Source: an uncultured Flavobacteriaceae bacterium (GTDB lineage: Bacteria > Bacteroidota > Bacteroidia > Flavobacteriales > Flavobacteriaceae). Taken from it: DNA of 57,897 nucleotides. Made by a program: the position numbers and the translations under genes. The notes beneath the pieces were generated by a model, which had not been told where the DNA came from, made no database searches, and saw only the letters and a list, made by a program, of their open reading frames with translations. Positions 9,609 through 20,163 of the stretch are shown here, in pieces. Position 1 is the stretch's first letter. Every line of letters starts with the position of its first letter. The stretch covers positions 1 through 57,897 of the forward strand of contig CALGLR010000090.1 of assembly GCA_937959395.1 (NCBI GenBank), in the 5' to 3' direction.

Positions 9609-10313
9609 TTATTGCTTTTTGTATTTGGGATTTTTACTTCTTCTGGTATAATCTTTCTTTCGAACAAACTTCCCATTTTCATAGTATTTCCAAATGCCGT
9701 GTTTCTTATCATCTTTATAAACACCTTCGAGTGTTAAATCGCCATTTGCATCATAAGCTTTAGCTGGCCCTTCTAAATTTCCTTCTTTATAATTATAAAA
9801 TTGTATTAGTTTTCCTTTTTCAGAAAACAGTTTAAATTCACCATGCAACTTGTCTGTCTTATAATTCGCATTTTGAGCTAATTTTCCACTCAAGTAATAG
9901 GTTTTTCGTTCACCTTCTAATTCTCCTTTATCATTAAAAAACTCTTCAGTCATTACTTGTTTAGAATCTTTATGATAATACATCCATTTCCCTATATACA
10001 CCTTCCCGTTCATTTTCCCTTCACTCACCGTGTTTCCTTTAGGAGTTACAAATTTAACTTCAGCAATCGTATTTACCTCATTAAAAATACGGGAGGCAAC
10101 TAAAACTGCTTTTTTATTTATATTCTCATAAAATTTAAAAGTACCTATTTCTTTTCCATGATTAAATTGCCCTTCATATCTTAAAATATTAGACCCTTTA
10201 TAATTTTTTTTCCAAATACCATGACGTTTACCATTACTATCGAGTTGGTTTACTTCTTGTCCATAAGTAAAAGAAACCAAGAGGCTACATAGTATTAAAA
10301 TTATTTTTCTCAT
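9609..10313 (-). CDS. Exported MORN-repeat (YwqK-like) protein
   Basis: 234 residues with a signal peptide (about 1-18, SFTYGQ) and then a chain of MORN_2-type repeats of the G-x(2)-HGxW/F-x(2)-Y-x-N/G-G-K-L form, for example GKRHGIWKKNY, KIDKLHGEFKLF-like and KKHGIWKYYENGK. Such repeats form beta-hairpin arrays; databases often name them YwqK-family antitoxin without evidence of toxin-antitoxin function. The C-terminus is very basic (KKDYTRRSKNPKYKKQ). The gene follows yidC on the same strand, an order I recall from other flavobacteria, but a strong terminator lies between them, so separate transcription is likely. Function unknown; probably periplasmic or envelope-associated. Confidence 0.8.
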   Translation of the reverse strand: MRKIILILCSLLVSFTYGQEVNQLDSNGKRHGIWKKNYKGSNILRYEGQFNHGKEIGTFKFYENINKKAVLVASRIFNEVNTIAEVKFVTPKGNTVSEGKMNGKVYIGKWMYYHKDSKQVMTEEFFNDKGELEGERKTYYLSGKLAQNANYKTDKLHGEFKLFSEKGKLIQFYNYKEGNLEGPAKAYDANGDLTLEGVYKDDKKHGIWKYYENGKFVRKKDYTRRSKNPKYKKQ

Positions 10314-10396
10314 CTATTTATATATTTTTATTCAGTAAACTAAATCTAATAAAATTTGATTCATTTAACGGTATTTACTACTCTAAATTGTACTTA

Positions 10397-10580
10397 TACC
10401 ATTTACACTTTGAATTCACCGTAATAAATCGCTCTTTTTCCCTTTCTATTTCAATAGAAAAAGAAACCGTAACTATACTTCGACTTTGCTCAGTACAGGC
10501 GGCTATGTTTTATTTTTATATTTCATTTAAAGAAAAAAATTATCAATTTCTTTTACAGTAAATTCTAAGTGTAAATAGTA
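10397..10580. repeat. MITE-like element with 28-base inverted ends
   Basis: The arm at 10397-10424 (starting TACCATTTACACTTTGAATT) and the arm at 10553-10580 are inverted repeats agreeing at 24 of 28 positions by hand alignment. The 128-base interior has no open frame. It contains a hairpin TTTCTATT-TC-AATAGAAA and one CTTCGACT-type dispersed unit at 10478-10500. This occupies most of the 347-base gap between the MORN gene and yidC. It could be a non-autonomous transposable element or a long RNA hairpin. Confidence 0.5.
10478..10500. repeat. Dispersed CTTCGACT-GCTCAG repeat
   Basis: CTTCGACTTTGCTCAGTACA followed by GGC; a near copy of the unit at 3225-3248, differing by one length change and one or two bases. 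It lies inside the MITE-like element. Confidence 0.6.
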
Positions 10581-10601
10581 TTACCATATTCTCTTATAAC
10601 A

Positions 10602-10637
10602 AAAAAGCTGCCAAAATGTTAGTTTTGGCAGCTTTTT
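10602..10637 (-). terminator. Terminator after yidC
   Basis: Perfect stem AAAAAGCTGCCAAAA / TTTTGGCAGCTTTTT with a six-base loop, 24 bases past the yidC stop. On the minus strand the stem is followed by a T run. Confidence 0.9.
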
Positions 10638-10660
10638 ATAATTTCCGACTATAATTTAAT

Positions 10661-12559
10661 CTATTTCTTATTACGCTTTTGTGCTTTTTTTTGCTGCTCT
10701 GCCTGTTCCATCATATCCTTCATTCGCTTTTGAAACTTGCTTTCCTTTTTTGGTTTTGCCTTATTAACTTGTATTTGAGCATGTATTTTATCTTCATCTA
10801 AAATAAAATTCTTAATAACGATCATAATACCAATACTAATTAAGTTAGATATGAAATAATAAATACTTAAACCTGATGCATATTTATTGAAAAAAACTAA
10901 CATCATTATTGGCGCAAAATAAATCATGTACTTCATCATCTTCGCCATATCTGGCATTCCTTCTTGCTGCGGTTGCGAAACCGCTTGTTGCCCTGTAGTC
11001 ATTTTCATATAAAAGAAAATAGCTATTGCTGCTAATATTGGAAATAAGCTTACGTGATCACCATATACTGGTATATCAAAAGGCAATTCTGCTACAACAT
11101 CATAAGAAGATAAATCATCTGCCCATAAAAACTTTTTCTGACGCAAAACGAATGCTGTTGGAAAAAACATAAACAAAGCATAAAATACAGGCATTTGTAT
11201 TAAAGCTGGCAAACAACCACTTAACGGGCTAGCTCCTGCTTTATTCTGTAACGCCATAGTCTCCTGCTGCGCTTTCATTTTATTGTCTTTGTATTTTTCA
11301 CGAACTGCATCTAACTCTGGCTTTAACACTTTCATTTTCATTTGTGACAAATACTGCTTGTATTGTACAAAAGACATGGCTAACTTAATAATAACTGTCA
11401 TTACTACAATAGCAATACCATGAGGGATAAAACCTATTAGAAAGTTAAATAATGGGATGAATAAATATTTATTTATCCACCCAAATATACCCCATCCTAA
11501 TGGTACACTTTCTTCTAATTTTCTATCATAAGTTTTTAATATCTTTACTTGGGTTGGCCCGTAATAAAACCCTAAATTTTCGTCAAACTCATTTCCTTTT
11601 AAAGCTAAAGTTGTTTTAGCATTGTACAGTTTAGTAAAAACAGTATCAATTTTTTCGTTTTCAACTAAATCTTTTGAGCTTAATGCCACACTTTTAAAAA
11701 GCTTATCGGTAACTAATATTGAACTAAAAAAATGCTGCCTGAAAGATAACCATTCTACTTCTTTTTCAATTTCCTCATCTTCTCCTGTAGGACTTAACTT
11801 ATTAGATTTACCACCGTCATGCATATAAGATAAACGCGTATATCTATTCTCGTATGAGATACTTTTATCGTGGTGATACGTTTTTTGTCTCCAATCTAAA
11901 TCTACTTTTTTTGAACTATTAATAACATCGCTTAAGCCTTGAGATTTAATAGAAAAATCTATCATATAATCGTTTGGTTTAATAATGTATTTATATTCTA
12001 AGAATTTTGCTTCTGAAACCTTAAGTTTCATGGAAACAATTTGGTTTTCACCATTCTTAGTGACTGTAGATTGAAAATTTAAGTCTTGCGTATTAAGTGT
12101 ACGATTATCTGTAGTTCCAAAATTAATATTAAAAGCAGCATTATTATCTTTTACTAGATAAATAGGAATAGAATCATAATCTACAAACTGCTTCAATTTA
12201 ACTTCGGTTAATTGCCCTCCTTTATTACTGAACTTTAATTTTAAAACTTCGTTTTCAACACTTACTTCATTTGTTGTTGAGTTCGTATTTGCTGAATAAG
12301 CAAACGCTCCAAACTTATTTTGTAAAGCTAGTGTTTTTAATGAATCGGGTAGGTTTTCTATAGCATTCTCAATAGCTACTACTTCCTCTTCATTATTAAC
12401 TTCAACCTCACTTTTAGTTGCATCTATTTGTTCTTGTTTCGCTTTTTCAGCAGCAACTTCTTCTTCAGTAGGTGCATTTTGATAAAGCATATATAATAAC
12501 AGTCCAGCTATAAGCACAAACCCTATAATGGTATTTAAATCTAATTTCTTTTCTTCCAT
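10661..12559 (-). CDS. yidC: Membrane protein insertase YidC
   Basis: 632 residues, typical for Bacteroidota YidC. An N-terminal membrane helix (about 9-27) is followed by an acidic linker and a large periplasmic beta domain (about 90-345). The conserved insertase core follows with helices such as GIAIVVMTVIIKLAMSFVQY, PLSGCLPALIQMPVFYALFMFF (split here by naming only its edges, PLSGCLPAL and YALFMFF) and IYYFISNLISIGIMIVI. A long basic tail (KKESKFQKRMKDMMEQ ... KRNKK) probably contacts the ribosome. It inserts and folds inner-membrane proteins with or without SecYEG. It lies 102 bases after pyrG, an order common in flavobacteria, and ends at a strong terminator. Confidence 0.97.
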   Translation of the reverse strand: MEEKKLDLNTIIGFVLIAGLLLYMLYQNAPTEEEVAAEKAKQEQIDATKSEVEVNNEEEVVAIENAIENLPDSLKTLALQNKFGAFAYSANTNSTTNEVSVENEVLKLKFSNKGGQLTEVKLKQFVDYDSIPIYLVKDNNAAFNINFGTTDNRTLNTQDLNFQSTVTKNGENQIVSMKLKVSEAKFLEYKYIIKPNDYMIDFSIKSQGLSDVINSSKKVDLDWRQKTYHHDKSISYENRYTRLSYMHDGGKSNKLSPTGEDEEIEKEVEWLSFRQHFFSSILVTDKLFKSVALSSKDLVENEKIDTVFTKLYNAKTTLALKGNEFDENLGFYYGPTQVKILKTYDRKLEESVPLGWGIFGWINKYLFIPLFNFLIGFIPHGIAIVVMTVIIKLAMSFVQYKQYLSQMKMKVLKPELDAVREKYKDNKMKAQQETMALQNKAGASPLSGCLPALIQMPVFYALFMFFPTAFVLRQKKFLWADDLSSYDVVAELPFDIPVYGDHVSLFPILAAIAIFFYMKMTTGQQAVSQPQQEGMPDMAKMMKYMIYFAPIMMLVFFNKYASGLSIYYFISNLISIGIMIVIKNFILDEDKIHAQIQVNKAKPKKESKFQKRMKDMMEQAEQQKKAQKRNKK

Positions 12560-12661
12560 ATTTACATTCCGCGAAAACGGTTATCTACAGTTAGTATTTA
12601 GATCTTAATGCAATCAAATAAAGCAACAGATCGTGAAAGGGATACTCAAAAAGTAGTCCGC

Positions 12662-14314
<1,653 letters not shown>

Positions 14315-14498
14315 TTAAACGCGAGCAAATTTACAAAGAAGTATTGAGATTATTTAAAATCTTGGTTAATAGTTAATAAGTTTTATACTTCCTCTTTATA
14401 CTATTAGAATTCAGTAAACTATACGCTTCTTTTTACTTAAAACACTAATAGTTATCTATTAATATTACATATTATGCAAATAATTAAGGTTTGTATAA

Positions 14499-14732
14499 TT
14501 AAACTTTAGGAAAATTTCTTTGAATATTTCTTACCAATTCTTCAAGTCCATTAAGTTTTAAGGTATATACTGTTTCTAACATTTCGCCTAATTTACCTTT
14601 AGGGAAACCTTTGTTTTTATACCAAACAATATAATATTCTGGAATATTAATTAAATACCTGTCTTTATACTTACCATAAGGCATTTTAGTGTGAGCTAAC
14701 TTAATAAGGAAGTTCTTATCTGGCTCTAGCAT
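14499..14732 (-). CDS. DUF3820 family small protein
   Basis: 77 residues matching the DUF3820 pattern: a front segment MPYGKYKDRYLINIPEYYIVW, then GFPKGKLGEMLETVYTLK. Homologues are small proteins sometimes called putative quorum-sensing-regulated virulence factors, with no established biochemical role. The start lies four bases after the stop of the DUF922 gene, so the two form one transcript. A 190-base spacer separates it from pyrG. Confidence 0.82.
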   Translation of the reverse strand: MLEPDKNFLIKLAHTKMPYGKYKDRYLINIPEYYIVWYKNKGFPKGKLGEMLETVYTLKLNGLEELVRNIQRNFPKV

Positions 14733-14736
14733 TTTT

Positions 14737-15276
14737 TTATGATTTAGATCGAAATTCGTGAAGTAGCTCTAACTCAGATTTCACAAAGTGAACCCATTCG
14801 TTTTGAATATCTCCATTTATAGAATAATCACTTTCAAAATCATACTTATTTTGCATTTCTGATAATTCTTTATTCGCTCTAATCTGCTCTCTTTGTAAAA
14901 CAGTAGTAAGATCTTCACCCGGTACTATTTCAGAAAGACGTTTTCTAAACTTACGTACATTTAACTCAGTAATATCAAAATGTAATTGTTCATGAGCAAG
15001 AATATGAGAATCAACAATATCCTCTTTAAACCATGAATGCTCTGGGTAAAAGTGCGCCCCTACTTCTGCTGTAAAGCTAATACCACTAATATTTGATTTT
15101 CTAATAGAATAGCTAAATGATATTCCTGAAGCCGTAACAGCTGCTGCATCTGAACTATGATCTGGTTGTCCTTTAAAATCGCTCCAAACCAATCGATGTT
15201 GTTCATTCCAATTAATTTCAGCAATATCTTTATTAAGAAAAAGAGTTATTAAACAAAGAAAAAATAATTTATACAT
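14737..15276 (-). CDS. DUF922 family exported putative zinc protease
   Basis: 179 residues with an N-terminal hydrophobic export signal (about 1-16). The core fits DUF922: an early RLVWSDFKG strand, a central GAHFYPEHSWF segment and the metal-binding HEQLHFD (His95-Glu96, His99). HExxH suggests a zinc peptidase, and the family is annotated as a predicted secreted zinc protease, but no substrate is known. It forms an operon with DUF3820 immediately downstream. Confidence 0.8.
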   Translation of the reverse strand: MYKLFFLCLITLFLNKDIAEINWNEQHRLVWSDFKGQPDHSSDAAAVTASGISFSYSIRKSNISGISFTAEVGAHFYPEHSWFKEDIVDSHILAHEQLHFDITELNVRKFRKRLSEIVPGEDLTTVLQREQIRANKELSEMQNKYDFESDYSINGDIQNEWVHFVKSELELLHEFRSKS

Positions 15277-15348
15277 ATGTATTTATTCGAAAATTTGAGT
15301 AAGCAAATAACGGGTTTTTTGAATAATTATTGCTTTTGTTCAAAAAAA

Positions 15349-17358
15349 TTATTTTACTTCAATAATTTTTAAGTCATCATACTTTACTAAATAAGCCGTA
15401 TCATTAAAGTAACCTCCAAAAGATTTCTTCTTATAGGCGAACTTATTTTCTACATACTCTGTTAAAGGCGTATCATTAATTGAAGTATATAAATCTTGAG
15501 ACGTTACCAAACGTAAAACAACATCCATAGTTACATCATAACCTCTAACAGCAAACTTATTTGGTGTTTCTTTAAACGTTTTCTTATAACGCGTTGCAAA
15601 ACTGTTTTCGCTAACATCATTATAGGTTTTAGCAACTGTAGGAAAATGAAACTTTAAATTTGAAAGGTGGTAATTAGAAATTTCTTCTCCTTCAAATGCT
15701 CTATTCTTATCTGTAGTGGCTAAAATAATTTTAGTCTCTTCAATATCTTCTATAACATTACCGTCTTCATCCTTTCTTTTTCCCAGCATTGAATTTAAAA
15801 TACTAGTCACATTAGAAACATATCCTTCATTTTTAGTTTCTAAAAACACGACATTATTACCAGGCTTTATTACTTTTAATAAATCTTCTTCTATAATATA
15901 AAATTCATCCTCTTCTGTTTTCTTATCCTTTCTTGAACTTACAAAAGCAGCATTTTTAAAGTGTGTTTTAAGCAAACCACTTCTAGCTGTATTTTTCGAA
16001 TCCGAAATTATTACAAAATGTGATGTTGTATCTGCTTTGAAAAAATTAATAATTTTATTTGTTAATAACTGCTCATCTGGTCTTGCATGAAACACATTAT
16101 CACCAAGCTTAACATTTTTCTTAATAATTGGAGATATTACGGGGATATTATCGTTTTTTAATGCTAATGCTACTTCATTAACATTTTTAGCCATTAGTGG
16201 CCCTATTACAGCATTAACTGTACTAAAGTCATTATTTCTTACTATTGAACCAACTTGACTCTCCATGTTTTTTGTATCATAAACATCTACTTTTAAATTA
16301 ACACCTAATTCTTTTAATGTTTCAAAAGCAACCATAGCTCCAGTATAAAAGTCTAAAGATGTACTAAGATATCTGTCTTTTTTTATTTGCTCTTTAGTAT
16401 CATCAATAGAATCTATATTTACTTTATTTAATCTAAACGGCAACATTAAAGCAATGTGTTTTTCACTTGTATCAATTATACGCTTCGATAAATCTGTCGC
16501 AAATTCTAATTCTGCTCCATTTACCATCGTAGAATCTATTACAGTTGAATTAGGATTTTCTGCATTTGAATTAAAAGGTACTTTAAGAACCATTCCTTCT
16601 TTCAAACCTGATTGCGATAAATTAGGGTTTAATTCTTCTAGCTCTTCTTTTGTTAAATTTAGTTTAACTTTTAATCTATAAAACCCTTCTTTAGGCAAAA
16701 CGCTGTAGTAGCTATACTTCTCATCTATAGTTTTAATAGTAGAATTGCTTGGAACATTAATTTTATCTCCAGGTTGCAAAACAGCATTCATATTAGGATT
16801 TAATTTTTCTAATTCTGAAACTGTTATTCCATATTTATAAGCAATTCTCCATTTCCCTTCCTTAGGCTTTACAACATAAGATACTATATTATCATTAGTT
16901 GATGTTGTTTTTTCAACTGTTCTAACTTTAGAATATATAGGGATTTGAATTCGATCTCCCTTTCTTAAATTATTGTCGTATAAAAACGTATTATTCTTTG
17001 TTATTTCGTCCTCAGTAATACCATATTTTTTAGATAGGCTATACAAGGTTTCCTTACGTTTTACTTTGTGTTGTTTATAACCAATAACTTCTTTACGCTC
17101 TATAAAACCTTTACCATCTTTTTTTGGTGAAGAAGTCACTACTTTTTTTCTAGGAATAATTAAAATAGAATTAAGTCTTAATTCTCTTTTAGAATCTGGA
17201 TTAAGCTCATAAATATCAGAAACAGATACATTATATTTTTTTGCTAAAGCAGGAATTGTTTCACCGCTTTTCACTTTATGAGTCACGTAATTTTGAGCTT
17301 TAGCTGTTACACAACTAAAGACTAGTATTAAACTAAGGATGTATATTATTTTTTTCAT
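15349..17358 (-). CDS. LysM-repeat protein fused to a type-1 periplasmic-binding fold
   Basis: 669 residues. Signal peptide (about 1-21), then four LysM modules near residues 23-70, 93-141, 163-204 and 218-262, each in the form VKSGETIPALAKKYN ... LNP...IIP. The third and fourth have degenerate openings (KPKEGKWRIAYKYG, LPKEGFYRLKVKLN). From about 298 (HIALMLPFRLNKV) a PBP1/LpoA-like ligand-binding domain runs to the end. LysM binds peptidoglycan, so the protein is probably a periplasmic wall-linked sensor or a regulator of wall enzymes. It is encoded 47 bases downstream of guaA on the same strand. Confidence 0.85.
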   Translation of the reverse strand: MKKIIYILSLILVFSCVTAKAQNYVTHKVKSGETIPALAKKYNVSVSDIYELNPDSKRELRLNSILIIPRKKVVTSSPKKDGKGFIERKEVIGYKQHKVKRKETLYSLSKKYGITEDEITKNNTFLYDNNLRKGDRIQIPIYSKVRTVEKTTSTNDNIVSYVVKPKEGKWRIAYKYGITVSELEKLNPNMNAVLQPGDKINVPSNSTIKTIDEKYSYYSVLPKEGFYRLKVKLNLTKEELEELNPNLSQSGLKEGMVLKVPFNSNAENPNSTVIDSTMVNGAELEFATDLSKRIIDTSEKHIALMLPFRLNKVNIDSIDDTKEQIKKDRYLSTSLDFYTGAMVAFETLKELGVNLKVDVYDTKNMESQVGSIVRNNDFSTVNAVIGPLMAKNVNEVALALKNDNIPVISPIIKKNVKLGDNVFHARPDEQLLTNKIINFFKADTTSHFVIISDSKNTARSGLLKTHFKNAAFVSSRKDKKTEEDEFYIIEEDLLKVIKPGNNVVFLETKNEGYVSNVTSILNSMLGKRKDEDGNVIEDIEETKIILATTDKNRAFEGEEISNYHLSNLKFHFPTVAKTYNDVSENSFATRYKKTFKETPNKFAVRGYDVTMDVVLRLVTSQDLYTSINDTPLTEYVENKFAYKKKSFGGYFNDTAYLVKYDDLKIIEVK

Positions 17359-17405
17359 ATATGTTTTAATGCGTTTAATATACTAATTTTTGTTAGTTAT
17401 TATTC

Positions 17406-18938
17406 TTATTCCCATTCAATTGTAGCTGGGGGTTTAGAGCTAATATCATAAACTACTCTATTAACGCCTTTTACTTTATTTATTATATCGTTAGATGTTT
17501 TCTGCAAAAACTCATAAGGTAAATTTACCCAATCTGCAGTCATTCCATCTGTACTTTCTACTGCTCTCAACGCGACACATTTCTCATAAGTACGCTCATC
17601 TCCCATTACGCCGACACTATTAACAGGGAGCAATATTGCTCCTGCTTGCCATACTTTATCATAAAGTCCTGCTTCTCTTAATCCATTAATAAATACAGCA
17701 TCAACTTCTTGCAAAATACGTACTTTTTCTGGAGTGATATCTCCTAATATACGAATTGCTAATCCTGGACCTGGAAATGGATGACGTCCTAATAGCTCTT
17801 TTTCCATATCCATTGAAGCACCAACTCGTCTTACTTCATCTTTAAATAATGCTTTTAAAGGCTCTACAATTTTAAGTTTCATAAAATCTGGTAAACCTCC
17901 TACATTATGATGACTCTTAATAGTTGCACTTGGTCCTCCTGTAGCCGATACACTTTCTATAACGTCTGGGTAAATAGTTCCTTGCGCTAACCATTTTACA
18001 TCTTGTATTTGATTTGCTTCATCATCAAACACTTCTATAAATACACGACCAATAGCCTTTCGTTTTTTCTCTGGGTCGCTTTCTCCTGAGAGTGCATCCA
18101 AAAAGCGTGCCGAAGCATCTACTCCTTTTACATTTAACCCCATACCTTTGTATTGCTCTAATACTTCGGTAAATTCATTTTTACGTAAAAGTCCGTTATT
18201 AACAAATATGCAGTATAAATTTTCACCAATAGCTTTATGTAATAACATGGCAGCTACAGACGAATCTACACCACCAGACAATCCTAAAACAACTTTATCA
18301 TTTCCTAATTTAGCTTTTAGACCTTCTACTGTTTCACCTACAAAAGTATTTGGTGTCCAATCTGGTTTAACCCCAGATATATTAATTAAGAAATTTTCTA
18401 AAAGTTTTTTTCCATCTGTAGAATGATAGACTTCAGGATGAAATTGAATAGCATACGTTGTCTCTCCTTCTATTTTATATGCTGCATTTTTAACATCTTT
18501 TGTACTTGCTAAAAGCGTTCCATTTTCTGGTAAAGCTTTTATAGTATCACTATGACTCATCCAAACTTGACTTCCTATAGAAATCCCTTTTAAAAAGGAA
18601 TCTTCTTTAACAAAGCTAAGATTTGCTCTACCGTATTCTCTTGTATTAGATTCTGCTACTTCTCCTCCTGAAAAATGAGCTAAGTACTGCGCCCCATAAC
18701 AAACAGCTAACATGGGTTTCTTTCCTCTAATCTCTGACAAATCTGGATGAAAAGCATCTTTAGATCGTACAGACATTGGACTACCAGAAAGTATTACTGC
18801 TTTATAGTCGTTAATATGTTTGGGAGGATTGTTAAATGGATGTATTTCGGAATAGATGTTAAGTTCCCTAACTCTACGCGCAATTAGTTGTGTATATTGC
18901 GATCCAAAATCTAAAATTAATACCTTGTCATGTTGCAT
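17406..18938 (-). CDS. guaA: GMP synthase (glutamine-hydrolysing)
   Basis: 510 residues from the ATG at 18938 ([20 protein letters not shown]). A TTG two codons upstream also fits the frame but is less likely. The N-terminal amidotransferase has Cys80 in [10 protein letters not shown] and His168/Glu170 in QFHPEV. The ATP pyrophosphatase domain has SGGVDSS (221-227), and the C-terminal dimerisation domain ends in KPPATIEWE. It converts XMP to GMP. The start of the transcript is probably just upstream, since the next gene is 100 bases away. Confidence 0.98.
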   Translation of the reverse strand: MQHDKVLILDFGSQYTQLIARRVRELNIYSEIHPFNNPPKHINDYKAVILSGSPMSVRSKDAFHPDLSEIRGKKPMLAVCYGAQYLAHFSGGEVAESNTREYGRANLSFVKEDSFLKGISIGSQVWMSHSDTIKALPENGTLLASTKDVKNAAYKIEGETTYAIQFHPEVYHSTDGKKLLENFLINISGVKPDWTPNTFVGETVEGLKAKLGNDKVVLGLSGGVDSSVAAMLLHKAIGENLYCIFVNNGLLRKNEFTEVLEQYKGMGLNVKGVDASARFLDALSGESDPEKKRKAIGRVFIEVFDDEANQIQDVKWLAQGTIYPDVIESVSATGGPSATIKSHHNVGGLPDFMKLKIVEPLKALFKDEVRRVGASMDMEKELLGRHPFPGPGLAIRILGDITPEKVRILQEVDAVFINGLREAGLYDKVWQAGAILLPVNSVGVMGDERTYEKCVALRAVESTDGMTADWVNLPYEFLQKTSNDIINKVKGVNRVVYDISSKPPATIEWE

Positions 18939-19037
18939 GCGCAAAAGTAGTAATAGATTTTTAAATTCACGAACACGTTCAACCCTTTTTTTAAGGTTTT
19001 TTCACCTCCAAAAAACAAATATCTTTAGCGACTCTAT

Positions 19038-20090
19038 TTATGATTTAATAAGCTTGAAACTCTTTTGTTTGTTATCTGCTGTTATTGATAATAAATAAAC
19101 ACCCTTATTATATTTAGATAAATCTAATTTGTAAGAAGATTTATTTAAATCTGAATGATATATGGTTTTAGAAAAAATTACTTTACCTAAAACATCATAT
19201 ACTTTCAATGAAGCTTCCTTAGATAATTTATTAATATAAATATTAGTAAAATCTTTAACTGGATTAGGTGCTATTTTAAATTCTGAAACAAATATGTCAT
19301 TTATACTAAGCGTATTATCACCTGCCCACATAATTGCATTTTTTATCATAGTCTTGAAATTATCATTACTATTATAATCGCCATTATTATGACCAAGTGC
19401 AGTATAAAATGATTTTATACCATTAAATGTCTCTCCATTAACTGTTATCGCTTCTTTATACCAAGTAATTGGTCTAGCTTCATCATAATCATCTTCGCCT
19501 GTACGCTCCACTTCTAACAATACCGTATTATCATTACTTAATTGCCCACCATTATTTCTCCAATAATAGTATTCTTCGTTTTTATTCCAGGTTGCACCTG
19601 TGTTTCCAATATGCTCTACAATTGGGTGATTAGACTTCACCTCCATATCAGCATTAAAATTATTAGGAGTATGATTTGGATCTGTTTGAACTATTCCTCC
19701 AACTAATTCATTATAAAAAGGCCAAGAGCGATCTCTATAAGTATCAGTCGCGGCATGAATTCCTATAAAACCACCTCCATTTTTTATAAATTCTTCAAAA
19801 ACAGTTTTTTCATTTCCATTAAGTAAATTATCACCACTAGTGTTACAAAAAACGATAACATCGTATTTATAAACACCATTCACTACAAAATCATTTGCTG
19901 CAAACACATTTGAATTTTGTGTGTTATCTGTATCCCATCCGTTTTGATTACCTAAATCTTCAATCAACGAAATTCCTGAATTTATTGAACCATGTCTAAA
20001 TCCATTAGTTTCATGATATACGAGAACTCTAGATTGAGATTGGCAATAAAAAGAAAATAAAATAATAAGAAAAGTAAAGTTTTTCATCAT
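19038..20090 (-). CDS. Secreted ThuA-domain protein with T9SS tail
   Basis: About 350 residues from the first ATG; a TTG two codons earlier is also open. Signal peptide about 1-18 (FYCQSQ), then a ThuA domain (RVLVYHETNGFRHGSI ... VFEEFIKNGGGFIGIHAATDT ... YTALGHNNGDY ... IMWAG). ThuA is a glutamine-amidotransferase-like fold linked to trehalose or other glycan use, and many secreted homologues lack a proven reaction. The end is a type A T9SS sorting domain (FKIAPNPVKDFTNIYI ... KGVYLLSI). Probable role is extracellular sugar-related; the substrate is unknown. Confidence 0.88.
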   Translation of the reverse strand: MMKNFTFLIILFSFYCQSQSRVLVYHETNGFRHGSINSGISLIEDLGNQNGWDTDNTQNSNVFAANDFVVNGVYKYDVIVFCNTSGDNLLNGNEKTVFEEFIKNGGGFIGIHAATDTYRDRSWPFYNELVGGIVQTDPNHTPNNFNADMEVKSNHPIVEHIGNTGATWNKNEEYYYWRNNGGQLSNDNTVLLEVERTGEDDYDEARPITWYKEAITVNGETFNGIKSFYTALGHNNGDYNSNDNFKTMIKNAIMWAGDNTLSINDIFVSEFKIAPNPVKDFTNIYINKLSKEASLKVYDVLGKVIFSKTIYHSDLNKSSYKLDLSKYNKGVYLLSITADNKQKSFKLIKS

Positions 20091-20163
20091 AATCAATTTA
20101 GTTATTGCTAATAATCATCACATTATAAACAATATACGTAGCTAACGCATGAAAAAGATTACT

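Noticed and set aside
9609-10313. Toxin-antitoxin system based on the YwqK-antitoxin name used for MORN_2 proteins.
   Set aside because: No toxin partner is adjacent, and the protein has a signal peptide, so the name is not a functional statement.
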